A stretch of DNA of 37,861 nucleotides from Blastococcus sp. GTDB lineage: Bacteria > Actinomycetota > Actinomycetes > Mycobacteriales > Geodermatophilaceae. Positions 15,288 through 22,780 of this stretch are shown in pieces (position 1 is the first letter of the stretch; every line of letters begins with the position of its first letter). The stretch lies in contig JAOPWH010000079.1 of assembly GCA_025965795.1 (NCBI GenBank), positions 1-37,861 of the forward strand, given 5' to 3'. The notes below the pieces were generated by a model. That model was not told the DNA's origin. It ran no database searches and saw nothing but the letters and a program-made list of their open reading frames with translations. The position numbers and the translations under genes are program-made.

Positions 15288-15455
15288 ATGAGCGAGCCCG
15301 ACCCGACCGGCTACGGGGAGTCCCCCGACACCGGTGACGGACCCGTGGGCGAGGACCAGACCGCCGATGCGCCGGAAGGCGGCGCCACGCTCACGACGGA
15401 TGACGACGCCCAGGAGGACGACGGTCTCGCCCGGCCGGGGAACACCTCGGGCTGA
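15288..15455 (+). CDS. Small acidic, probably disordered protein (55 aa)
   Basis: ATG 15288 is preceded by CGAGGAG at suitable spacing. The 55-residue product is strongly acidic (TTDDDAQEDDG near the C-terminus; TGYGESPDTGDGPVGEDQTA near the N-terminus), with only one arginine and no lysine or cysteine. It resembles the neighbouring 71-residue ORF in composition and probably shares its transcript. The terminator begins 5 bases after its stop, which argues that it is expressed. Function is unknown. Confidence 0.6.
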   Translation: MSEPDPTGYGESPDTGDGPVGEDQTADAPEGGATLTTDDDAQEDDGLARPGNTSG

Positions 15456-15460
15456 CGACG

Positions 15461-15505
15461 CAGGACGGGCTCGGTCGCGACCGCAGTCGCAAGGAGCCCG
15501 TCCTG
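15461..15505. terminator. Bidirectional hairpin between convergent genes
   Basis: CAGGACGGGCTC (15461-15472) and GAGCCCGTCCTG (15494-15505) are a perfect 12-bp inverted repeat around a 21-base centre. It separates the acidic ORFs (plus) from the symporter (minus, stop at 15520) and can serve both. Confidence 0.8.
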
Positions 15506-15519
15506 GTGTGCTCGGTCGA

Positions 15520-16887
15520 TCAGACCGTCTCGACCCGTCGTCCCTCGGTCTTCGGGACGACGGCGTGGTCGTCGGCGAGGTCCCGGGTGCGGGTCTCCCC
15601 GTAGGAGAGCACCGCCACGACCGTCACGACCGCGCAGGCGAGCAGGTACAGGGACACCCTCGTGGGGTTCGGGTCGGTGAAGCTGCCCAGCAGTGCCACC
15701 GCGACCAGCGGTGCCGGAGCGCCGGCCACCAGGGAGGCCAACTGCGAGCCGATCCCGACACCGGTGTACCGGGACTTGGTACCGAACAGCTCCGCGAAGA
15801 AAGCCGCCTGCGGGCCGTACATCGCGCCGTGGAACAGCAGACCGCCGGTGATCGCGAAGACGCTGAGCCAGAAATTGTCCGCGTCGAGCAGGCCGAACAG
15901 CGCGAAGGCCCAGACCCCGATGCCCACCGCTCCGAACAGGTACACCGGCTTGCGGCCGATCCGGTCGGACAGCGCACCCCACAGCGGGATGGTCACGAGG
16001 TGCACGGCGGAGGCGAGCACCAGCGCGTTCAGCGTGAACGAGGTGTCCGCGCCCTGCGTCTTGGTCAGGTACGTGAGGCTGAAGGCCGTGAGCAGGTAGA
16101 AGGAGACGTTCTCGGCGATCCGCGCACCCATGGCGACCAGCACCTCGCGCTTGTAGTGGCCGAGGACCGTCAGGATCGGCGCCTTCTCGGCCACACCGCT
16201 CTCGGCCGCCTTCTCGGCAGCCACCCGCTGCGCCTCCAGGAAGACCGGTGACTCGGTCACCGCGAGGCGGACGAACAGACCGACGACGATCAGCACGGCC
16301 GAGAGCAGGAACGGGATGCGCCAGCCCCAGCTCTGGAACGCCTCGTCGGACTGGAAGACGGCCAGCAGCGCCAGGACGCCGGTGGCCAGCAGGTTGCCGG
16401 CCGGAGCGCCCGCCTGCGGCCAGGAGGCCCAGAACCCACGGTTCTCCGGCTTGCCGTGCTCGGAGACGAGCAGCACGGCGCCACCCCACTCGCCACCGAG
16501 GGCGAAGCCCTGGATCAGGCGCAGCGTGACCAGGAGGACCGGGGCGAGCACGCCTACCGTGCCGAAGGTCGGGAGCAGACCGATCGCGAACGTCGATCCG
16601 CCCATCATCAGCAGCGAGATGACCAGCAGCTTCTTCCTGCCGATGCGGTCGCCGAAGTGGCCGAACACCAGCGCGCCGATCGGCCGGGCGGCGAAGCCCA
16701 CGGCGTAGGTGCCGAAGGACAGCAGGGTGCCGGCGAAGTCGGACTGGTCCGGGAAGAAGAGCGCGGGGAACACCAGCGCGGCGGCCGAACCGTAGAGGAA
16801 GAAGTCGTACCACTCGACCGTGGTGCCGATGATGCTCGCGCCGACGACGCGGCCGAAGTTCGACCGCGACTGCGGAGGTGCGGACAT
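15520..16887 (-). CDS. MFS metabolite:H+ symporter (MHS family)
   Basis: The 455-residue transporter has 12 predicted helices. Family marks are GTTVEWYDFFLYGSAAALVF at the first helix, GHFGDRIGRKKLLV in the loop between helices 2 and 3, RLIQGFALGGEWGGAVLLVS in helix 4 and the second-half repeat GALSDRIGRKPVYLF. This places it with metabolite:H+ symporters (proline/betaine, ketoglutarate, shikimate types). It is divergent from a 3-hydroxybutyrate dehydrogenase, so the substrate may be 3-hydroxybutyrate or a related short acid; that is inference. ATG 16887 has a GAGGAG ribosome site, so the upstream in-frame start is not used. In the 122-base divergent region GTCCGG (16917-16922) and CCGGAC (16936-16941) form a possible operator. 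Confidence 0.92.
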   Translation of the reverse strand: MSAPPQSRSNFGRVVGASIIGTTVEWYDFFLYGSAAALVFPALFFPDQSDFAGTLLSFGTYAVGFAARPIGALVFGHFGDRIGRKKLLVISLLMMGGSTFAIGLLPTFGTVGVLAPVLLVTLRLIQGFALGGEWGGAVLLVSEHGKPENRGFWASWPQAGAPAGNLLATGVLALLAVFQSDEAFQSWGWRIPFLLSAVLIVVGLFVRLAVTESPVFLEAQRVAAEKAAESGVAEKAPILTVLGHYKREVLVAMGARIAENVSFYLLTAFSLTYLTKTQGADTSFTLNALVLASAVHLVTIPLWGALSDRIGRKPVYLFGAVGIGVWAFALFGLLDADNFWLSVFAITGGLLFHGAMYGPQAAFFAELFGTKSRYTGVGIGSQLASLVAGAPAPLVAVALLGSFTDPNPTRVSLYLLACAVVTVVAVLSYGETRTRDLADDHAVVPKTEGRRVETV

Positions 16888-17009
16888 GGGAACTCCTCGT
16901 CGGGAAGAGGTGGACTGTCCGGTCACGCTAGGGGTCCGGACGCGCCGTCACCACGCGAGCAATCCGTGCGGCGACGGGCCTCCCCATGGCTGGGCCTACG
17001 GTTTCCGGC

Positions 17010-17765
17010 ATGGCGGCCACGACACCACTGTCCGGACGACGCGCGCTGATCACCGGAGGTGGCTCCGGGATCGGCCGGGCATGCGCCGTCCGGCTCGCCG
17101 AGGGCGGTGCCGACGTCGTGGTGGTCGACCGCGACGCGGAATCGGCGACGACGGTCGCCGAGGCGGTCGGGGGGACCGCGGTCGCCGTCGACCTCTCCGA
17201 CCTCGACGCGGTGGACGCCCTCGACCTCGACGTCGACATCCTGGTGAACAACGCCGGGCTTCAGCACGTCGCCCCGTTGCACGAGTTCCCCGTCGACCGG
17301 TTCTCCTACATCCTCCGGCTCATGCTCGAGGCGCCGTTCCGCCTGGTCCGCGGCGCGCTGCCGCACATGTACGAGGAGGGCTGGGGCCGGGTGGTGAACA
17401 TCAGCTCCATCCACGGACTGCGGGCGTCGGCCTACAAATCGGCGTACGTGACGGCGAAGCACGGCCTCGAGGGGCTGTCGAAGGTGATCGCTCTCGAAGG
17501 CGCCGAGCACGGCGTGACCTCCAACTGCGTGAACCCGGCGTACGTCCGCACCCCGCTGGTCGAGGGCCAGATCGCCGACCAGGCCAAGGCCCACGGGCTC
17601 TCGGAGGAGGAGGTCGTCGAGCGGGTGATGCTGGCGCCCGCCGCGCTGAAGCGGCTGATCGAACCCCCGGAGGTCGCCGAGGCGGTGGCGTTCCTCTGCT
17701 CGCCGGCCGCGACCTCGGTCACCGGCACCTCGCTGGTGATGGACGGCGGCTGGAGCGCCCACTGA
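17010..17765 (+). CDS. 3-hydroxybutyrate dehydrogenase (SDR family)
   Basis: This short-chain dehydrogenase oxidises (R)-3-hydroxybutyrate to acetoacetate with NAD+. The 251 residues contain the cofactor motif TGGGSGIG (15-22), an acidic residue after strand 2 (VVVDRDAE) for NAD+ preference, NNAG, catalytic Ser in NISSIHG and Tyr/Lys in YKSAYVTAKHG. The NPAYVRTPLVEGQIADQA segment and the QIADQAKAHG-type helix are shared with bacterial 3-hydroxybutyrate dehydrogenases. ATG 17010 gives the standard length; ATG 16986 would add eight residues. It is divergent from the MHS symporter at 15520, suggesting uptake and use of hydroxybutyrate. Its stop overlaps the proposed start of the next gene. Confidence 0.9.
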   Translation: MAATTPLSGRRALITGGGSGIGRACAVRLAEGGADVVVVDRDAESATTVAEAVGGTAVAVDLSDLDAVDALDLDVDILVNNAGLQHVAPLHEFPVDRFSYILRLMLEAPFRLVRGALPHMYEEGWGRVVNISSIHGLRASAYKSAYVTAKHGLEGLSKVIALEGAEHGVTSNCVNPAYVRTPLVEGQIADQAKAHGLSEEEVVERVMLAPAALKRLIEPPEVAEAVAFLCSPAATSVTGTSLVMDGGWSAH

Positions 17766-18640
17766 ACGCGGCTGGGAACCGCCTGGCGGTCGCCGTCTGG
17801 GCCGGCCTGGCGAAGGCGCACGCGGAGCGGGCGGACGCGCTGACGGCGGGACACCGCGCCCGGCGGGCCCGGGGCGAGACCCACGCGATCGAGGACTTCC
17901 TCTTCGACTACTACAACGTGCGCCCCTCCCAGCTCCGCCGCTGGCACCCGGGCCCCGGCACCGTGCTGGCGCCGTCGTCGTCCGGCCCCGCTCCGCACGG
18001 GGCCTGGCGCTGGTACTCGATCGACGCCGACGGCGGGGCCACCCTCGACGTGCAAGCCTTCCTCGCCGACCGGCGTGACACCGTCGTCTTCGTGCACCGG
18101 CTGCTGAGCGCGACGGCGTCCCGGCCGGCCTTCACCGGCTGCTTCGGCCTGCACGAGTGGGCGATGGTCTACCGGCAGCAGAGCCATCGCCACGCACTGC
18201 CACTGCGCCTGGGCCAAGCCGGCACGGACGCCGTCGTCGAGGCGCATCCCGTCCGGTGCACCCACTTCGACGCGTTCCGCTTCTTCACTCCCGATGCCGT
18301 GCAGCTCAACCGGGTGCAGCCGACGCGGGCCGCGCAGGTGGACCTGGAGCAGCCGGGCTGTCTGCACGCGTCGATGGACTGCCACAAATGGGCCGGAAAG
18401 CTCGGCCCGGCGGTGCCCGGAGATCTCGCCCTCGACTGCTTCGAGCTCGCCCGCGACGTGCGGCTGCTGGACATGCAGGCGGCGCCCTACGACCTGTCCT
18501 CCTACGGCCAGGCCCCCGTCGCGGTGGAGACCCCGGAAGGCAAGGCGGAGTACGTGGCCCGCCAGCGCGAACTGTCCGCGCGCGCCGCGGAACTGCGTTC
18601 CCGGCTCATCGGGGTCTGCGCCCGCGTGCTCGGAGGCTGA
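17762..18640 (+). CDS. Protein annotated in actinobacteria as 3-methyladenine DNA glycosylase
   Basis: The 292-residue protein matches a conserved actinobacterial family carried in databases as 3-methyladenine DNA glycosylase, though I see no helix-hairpin-helix signature and that function should be treated cautiously. Conserved blocks include IEDFLFDYYNVRPSQLRRWH, FTGCFGLHEWAMVY, VRCTHFDAFRFFTPDA and LHASMDCHKWAGKLGPAVPG; the clustered His, Cys and Asp could bind metal. The start is unusual: no ATG, GTG or TTG occurs in frame near the family N-terminus. The only candidate is CTG at 17762-17764, overlapping the TGA of the dehydrogenase, which implies coupled re-initiation. Confidence 0.8.
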   Translation: MNAAGNRLAVAVWAGLAKAHAERADALTAGHRARRARGETHAIEDFLFDYYNVRPSQLRRWHPGPGTVLAPSSSGPAPHGAWRWYSIDADGGATLDVQAFLADRRDTVVFVHRLLSATASRPAFTGCFGLHEWAMVYRQQSHRHALPLRLGQAGTDAVVEAHPVRCTHFDAFRFFTPDAVQLNRVQPTRAAQVDLEQPGCLHASMDCHKWAGKLGPAVPGDLALDCFELARDVRLLDMQAAPYDLSSYGQAPVAVETPEGKAEYVARQRELSARAAELRSRLIGVCARVLGG

Positions 18641-18662
18641 CCGTCGGACGTACCGTCGAGGG

Positions 18663-19493
18663 GTGACCTCGACGCGTACCGGCCGCTGGGTGCGGCTCGA
18701 CGGAACGACCAACACGCGCGACCTCGGCGGGCTGCCGACGACCGACGGCGGACGCACCGCGACCGGTCGGGTGCTGCGCAGCGACAACCTGCAGACGCTC
18801 AGCGACGCCGACGTCCGGGTGCTGGTCGAGGAGATCGGCCTGCGCGAGGTGATCGACCTCCGGACGTCGGCGGAGGTGCTGCTCGAGGGCCGGGGGCCGC
18901 TGCGCAACGTCCCCGAGGTCGTCCACCGGCACTTCACCCTCCTGCCCGAGCGCGGCCACTACACCGACGTGTTCGCCGTCGAGGAGGACGAGCCGCTCGA
19001 CCTGCCGGAGGGCTGGGTGGAGTCACTCCTCCCCCGGCAGACCGCCGCCCACGACGAGGGCGAGCCGCCCGGCGTGCGCGCCTATCTCGGCTACCTCGAC
19101 GACCGTGGCCACGCCGTGGTGGCCGCGCTGAGGGCGCTCGCCGCGACCCGCGACGGCGCGTCGGTGGTCCACTGCGCGGCGGGAAAGGACCGGACCGGTG
19201 TCGTGGTCGCCCTGGCGCTGGCGGTGGCCGGCGTAGGGCACGACGACATCGTCGCCGACTACGCCATGACCGCCGAGGTCATCGACGCCCTGGTGGCCAA
19301 GCTGGCGGCCTCACCGACCTACGCCGAGGACATGGACCGACGCGACGTCGCGAGCCACACGCCGCGGGCGGACACGATGGACCGCGTGCTCACGCTGCTC
19401 GACGAGCGCTACGGCGGTGCGACGGGCTGGCTGGAGGCACACGGCTTCGGCCCGCAGGAGCAGGCGCGGTTGCGGGCCCGCCTGCGGGAGTAG
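18663..19493 (+). CDS. Tyrosine/phosphoinositide-type protein phosphatase (MptpB-like)
   Basis: The 276-residue enzyme has the cysteine phosphatase P-loop HCAAGKDRTGV with nucleophile Cys171 and Arg177. The lysine after the glycine is typical of the Y_phosphatase3/MptpB group, which handles phosphotyrosine, phosphoserine and phosphoinositides. The N-terminal LDGTTNTRDLGGLPTTDGGR, RVLRSDNLQTLSDADVRVL and VIDLRTSAE follow the family pattern. In pathogens such enzymes are secreted effectors; here no signal peptide is seen and a housekeeping role is likely. GTG 18663 begins just before the conserved strand. It is 22 bases after the previous gene, probably in the same operon, and ends before the hairpin at 19502. 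Confidence 0.9.
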   Translation: MTSTRTGRWVRLDGTTNTRDLGGLPTTDGGRTATGRVLRSDNLQTLSDADVRVLVEEIGLREVIDLRTSAEVLLEGRGPLRNVPEVVHRHFTLLPERGHYTDVFAVEEDEPLDLPEGWVESLLPRQTAAHDEGEPPGVRAYLGYLDDRGHAVVAALRALAATRDGASVVHCAAGKDRTGVVVALALAVAGVGHDDIVADYAMTAEVIDALVAKLAASPTYAEDMDRRDVASHTPRADTMDRVLTLLDERYGGATGWLEAHGFGPQEQARLRARLRE

Positions 19494-19501
19494 CTGAAGG
19501 A

Positions 19502-19523
19502 CCCCGTCCTCCTCGGGACGGGG
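19502..19523. terminator. Hairpin between phosphatase and GGDEF genes
   Basis: CCCCGTCC (19502-19509) pairs with GGACGGGG (19516-19523) around a 6-base loop, lying between the stops of two convergent genes (19493 and 19528). It can work in both directions. Confidence 0.75.
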
Positions 19524-19527
19524 CCGA

Positions 19528-21594
19528 TCAAGAACTTTGCACGTCGGTCATCCGGCGTCCGTGGCCCTGCTTGTGCCGGTACATCGCGGTATCCGCCTGG
19601 CGCAGCAGGTCCTCGGCACCGCCCTCGGAGCCCGAATGCAGGGCCACGCCGACGCTCGTCGCGATCGAGAGCTCCTCGCCCTCGATGCGGAACGGCTCGA
19701 CGAAGCAGCCCAGCACGCGGTCGACGACACCGTCAGCGCCCTCGTCGCCGACCAGGTCGGGCAGGATCATCGCGAACTCGTCACCGCTGAGCCGGCCGAC
19801 GGTGTCGCCGGGGCGCAGTGTCGAACGCAGCCGGGCCGCGACCTGGCGGAGCAGCTCGTCCCCGGCCGCGTGACCGCGGGTGTCGTTGACCTCCTTGAAC
19901 CGGTCCAGGTCGCAGAAGAGCACCGCCACCTGGTTGTCCGGCCGACTCGTGGCCAGCGCGCTCTCCAGCCGGTCGAGGAAGAGGACACGGTTCGGCAGGC
20001 CCGTCAGCGAGTCGTGCGCGGCCTGGTGCCGCACGGTCTCCAGCAGCCGGGCGTTCTGCAGCGCGGTCGACGCCTGGTCGCCCACACCCCGGAGCCGAGC
20101 GAGCGCGTCTCCGTGCAGGTGGCTCGGCGCCTGGTCGGCCTCCCAGCTCGCCGTCGCCACCCCGAGGAACGTCCTGCCCGCCAGCAAGGGGACCGCGACC
20201 ACGTCGGTGAGGCCCAGCGACCGCAGCAGGGCCTGCAGCACCGAGCTGCTGCCGGTCGAGCTGAGGACCCGGGGCTCCCGGTCACTGAGCATCGCGACGA
20301 GTTCGGGGGTGTCCTCCGGGCTGAGCGAGGTCTGCAGCATGACGTGCTGCAGGTCGTCGTCGAGACCGAACGACGCGGCCGTCCGGAGCCGGCCGGACGC
20401 GGGATCCCAGAGCAGGATCCCCGCGCTGCTGCACCCGACGATGCGCGGCAGCGCCTCGGCCACCACGTCGCAGACCTTGGCGGCGCCGTCGGCCGTGGAG
20501 AGCTCGTGGGCCAGGGACAGCAGCGCGCTGGCGCGGTCGGCCTCCAGCCGGGAGTCCTCCAGCGCGATCAGCAGATCGAGCGCCGCCGCCGCGTGGCCGG
20601 CATAGGCGCTCAGCATCGAGGCCTCGTCACCCATCGCGCCGTGGCCGGCGGGATACAGGGCGGCGAGCCGGCCGTGCCACCGACGTGCGGAGGCGACGTC
20701 GACCACCACGGCGCCGGCGCCCAGGTCGCCGCCGTCGAGCAGGGCAGCGGCCATGGCCGGTACGTCGTCGGCGGGCAGGCCGGCGCTGTGCACGAGCGGC
20801 GGACCGCCGCCAGGAGCGGCGACGGCCAGGAGGTACGCCGGGGCGAGCACGGCCTCGGCGGCCCGGGCGACGATGCGGTCCAGAACGGTGTCGAGGTCGT
20901 CGCTGCCGACCAGTTCCGTCGCGGCCGACTGGAGGGTGCGCAGCTGACCGCGCAGGGCGGTGAGTTCGGGGCTGGCCGCCGCGTCGTCCCGGCGGCGGCG
21001 CCGCAGCTTGGCCCGGCGGTCCCAGCTCAGGTGGTAGACGCAGGCCGGGTGCCCGTCGGACTCGCACTCGTCGTGCACGATGCGGGCCGCCGGCAGTCCG
21101 AAGACAGTGGGCACGGTGGTGATCAGGCCCTGCGCGTACTCGCAGTCCAGCCGGGAGTGCAGGTACCCGGGGTGCAGCCGGTAGCGGATGGTGGCCGAGA
21201 CGGCGCCCGACTCGACGATCTCCATCGTCGACGTGGTGCTGAACTTCGCGACGGCGCGCGGCAGCCGCTGGATGACCTGCCGCGGTGAGCCCATGGCACG
21301 CAGCAGCAGCACCAGCGAGTGCGCCAGCCCGCTGTGCAGGGCCGAGGCCCCGACCTTGAACATGGTGTGCCGGTCGTCGAGCACCTCGGTCGCCGCAGCG
21401 AACAGGCGGATCCGGGTGTCGTAGCTCCACCATCGGGACTGGTCGTCGAACTCAGCGGCCGTGAACGGCACCCCGGCGAGTTCCAGGACCCGCGCCACGG
21501 CGTCGTCGCCACCCTGACCCCGCACATATCGGAGCAGGCCGCCCGTGGTCGCGCCGGAGGTCTCGCGGGCCTCGGCGGCCGCCGTCCCGTTCAC
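19528..21594 (-). CDS. Diguanylate cyclase with sensory N-terminus and GAF domains
   Basis: The protein (688 residues from GTG 21594) ends in a GGDEF domain: AAHDSLTGLPNRVLFLDRLE, FCDLDRFKEVNDTRGHAAGD, then RLSGDEF with SGDEF at 603-607, an accepted active variant. The inhibitory site RPGD (594-597) lies five residues before, so cyclic di-GMP feedback is expected. Two GAF-like regions fill about 200-520 (second: CSSAGILLWDPASGRLRTAA). Residues 1-190 form a further sensory domain ending in HDECESDGHPACVYHLSW; its Cys177/His182/Cys185 spacing recalls V4R-type ligand or zinc domains. No membrane helix. The start is uncertain because no good ribosome site is visible, but the frame upstream loses protein character. 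Confidence 0.88.
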   Translation of the reverse strand: MNGTAAAEARETSGATTGGLLRYVRGQGGDDAVARVLELAGVPFTAAEFDDQSRWWSYDTRIRLFAAATEVLDDRHTMFKVGASALHSGLAHSLVLLLRAMGSPRQVIQRLPRAVAKFSTTSTMEIVESGAVSATIRYRLHPGYLHSRLDCEYAQGLITTVPTVFGLPAARIVHDECESDGHPACVYHLSWDRRAKLRRRRRDDAAASPELTALRGQLRTLQSAATELVGSDDLDTVLDRIVARAAEAVLAPAYLLAVAAPGGGPPLVHSAGLPADDVPAMAAALLDGGDLGAGAVVVDVASARRWHGRLAALYPAGHGAMGDEASMLSAYAGHAAAALDLLIALEDSRLEADRASALLSLAHELSTADGAAKVCDVVAEALPRIVGCSSAGILLWDPASGRLRTAASFGLDDDLQHVMLQTSLSPEDTPELVAMLSDREPRVLSSTGSSSVLQALLRSLGLTDVVAVPLLAGRTFLGVATASWEADQAPSHLHGDALARLRGVGDQASTALQNARLLETVRHQAAHDSLTGLPNRVLFLDRLESALATSRPDNQVAVLFCDLDRFKEVNDTRGHAAGDELLRQVAARLRSTLRPGDTVGRLSGDEFAMILPDLVGDEGADGVVDRVLGCFVEPFRIEGEELSIATSVGVALHSGSEGGAEDLLRQADTAMYRHKQGHGRRMTDVQSS

Positions 21595-21911
21595 GATCGG
21601 GTCGCGGGGTGCGCCGGCAGCCCCGGGAGCAGCCGGACGGCGGCTCCGGAGGCAGCGAACGCCCCGGCGATGTCCATGCCTGGGCCATCGGCAGGAAGGC
21701 GGTGGAACCTGAGCGACCGACCCCCTGCGGGTGACCGCGTCGGCCGTCCCTGTCGAACACGCACAGCAAGAGCATGACAGCCAGGTGCAACCAGCCGGTG
21801 ACCTGCGCGGTTGTCCTGCGCGCCGGACGGCCCGCGACCCCCGGCCCTTCCGCTGGAGACCCGGAATCGTCGATCGTTCGTGCACCGCCGTCACAGGCGG
21901 TGCGGGCCGGC
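21595..21911. other. 317-base gap upstream of the GGDEF gene
   Basis: No gene is supported here. Frames are short or fragmentary and lack motifs. The left part must hold the promoter of the minus-strand GGDEF gene. The right end (21882-21903) holds the hairpin terminator of the small ORF that stops at 21912. Confidence 0.6.
21882..21903 (-). terminator. Terminator of the small basic protein gene
   Basis: GCACCGCC (21882-21889) and GGCGGTGC (21896-21903) pair perfectly over 8 bp with a 6-base loop. It begins 8 bases beyond the stop codon at 21912-21914 on the minus strand. Confidence 0.7.
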
Positions 21912-22058
21912 TCAGCGGATGTTGAACCCGCTGCCGGCCATCGTCATCAGCTCGTCGCGCATCGAGGGGGTGGTGCTACGCGCGAGGGCCTGGTCGAGCG
22001 CCCGCCGCGTACGCGCCGCCGCCCGACGCTGCCGCCAGCTGGACCTCACGCTGCTCAT
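21912..22058 (-). CDS. Small basic protein (48 aa) of a type common in actinobacteria
   Basis: ATG 22058 opens a 48-residue frame with a very basic first half (SSWRQRRAAARTRRALDQAL) and a second half TTPSMRDELMTMAGSGFNIR. Small proteins with this pattern of basic helix followed by a MRDELxTM-like motif are, as far as I recall, widespread and uncharacterised in high-GC actinobacteria. It is too short for a domain assignment; a basic amphipathic helix could bind nucleic acid or membrane. It is a monocistronic unit, with terminator at 21882-21903 and a palindrome-bearing, lower-GC promoter region upstream. The ribosome site is weak (AAGG about 11 bases upstream). Confidence 0.65.
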   Translation of the reverse strand: MSSVRSSWRQRRAAARTRRALDQALARSTTPSMRDELMTMAGSGFNIR

Positions 22059-22092
22059 GTTCGGTGCCCTTCATCGTCGTTCGGTTGCAGTA

Positions 22093-22112
22093 CACCTGTA
22101 GTAAATCAGGTG
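22093..22112 (-). promoter_or_regulatory. Palindrome upstream of the small basic protein gene
   Basis: CACCTG (22093-22098) and CAGGTG (22107-22112) form an inverted repeat around the AT-rich centre TAGTAAAT, about 35 bases before the ATG at 22058 on the minus strand. The region is notably AT-rich for this genome. A DNA-binding protein site controlling the small gene is likely; the binder is unknown. Confidence 0.45.
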
Positions 22113-22198
22113 CAAAGCTGCTTGTTCCGACGAAACACAGGCACGTGTGCAATTTCACCGACGTTTCCTCATCGCGAGGGTGCCGTCGGAAAACCGGC

Positions 22199-22229
22199 GG
22201 CGCCCGCCCCCGCGCAGGGGACGGGCGCC
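22199..22229 (-). terminator. Terminator of the SRPBCC gene
   Basis: GGCGCCCG (22199-22206) pairs with CGGGCGCC (22222-22229), and after one mismatch CCCC/GGGG continues the stem to a 5-base loop. It lies 47 bases beyond the minus-strand stop at 22277. Confidence 0.7.
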
Positions 22230-22276
22230 GTCGATCCAGGCTGTGGGATCGCTGCGACCCACACAGGGGGCGGGCG

Positions 22277-22738
22277 TCAGCTCGGACGCTCGACATCCCC
22301 CCGCCAGGCTCCGGTCTCGGTGCCACGGCTCTCGATGAACTCCTTGAACCGCTTCGCGTCCGCCTTGACCTGGTGGTCGTCGATGCCGACCGCGGCACCG
22401 GCCTTCTCGACCAGGCCCTCCGGCTCCCAGTCGATCTGGATCATCACGCGGGTCTTGGCGTCGTCCAGCCGGTGGAAGGTGACGACCCCGGCGTGCTTGG
22501 CCTCACCGGTGGTGCTGGTCCAGGCGATCCGCTCCTCGGGGTGCTGCTCGGTGATCTCGGCGTCGAACTCGCGCTCGACACCGCCGATCCTGGTGACCCA
22601 GTGGGTGTGGGTGTCGTCGAGCTGGGTGATCCGCTCGACACCACCCATGAACTGGGGGAACGACTCGAACTGCGTCCACTGGTCGTAGACGACGCGGATC
22701 GGGACGTCGACGTCGACGGACTCCTGCACGCTGGCCAC
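22277..22738 (-). CDS. SRPBCC (START/cyclase-dehydrase-like) family protein
   Basis: The 153-residue protein starts with the typical SRPBCC entry VQESVDVDVPIRVVYDQWTQFESFPQFMGG-type sequence, in which a strand leads into a helix covering a hydrophobic pocket, and continues with THWVTRIGGVEREFDAEITE and ERIAWTSTTGEAKHAGVVTF. Polyketide cyclases share this fold, but small single-domain versions like this one are usually of unknown function. GTG 22738 is supported by AGAGGAG upstream. It is a single-gene unit; the sensor kinase gene ends 43 bases upstream on the same strand, so read-through is possible. Confidence 0.9.
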   Translation of the reverse strand: MASVQESVDVDVPIRVVYDQWTQFESFPQFMGGVERITQLDDTHTHWVTRIGGVEREFDAEITEQHPEERIAWTSTTGEAKHAGVVTFHRLDDAKTRVMIQIDWEPEGLVEKAGAAVGIDDHQVKADAKRFKEFIESRGTETGAWRGDVERPS

Positions 22739-22780
22739 TGCCTGCTCCTCTGCTGGGATGGGAACTCGGTCGCAGCACCC

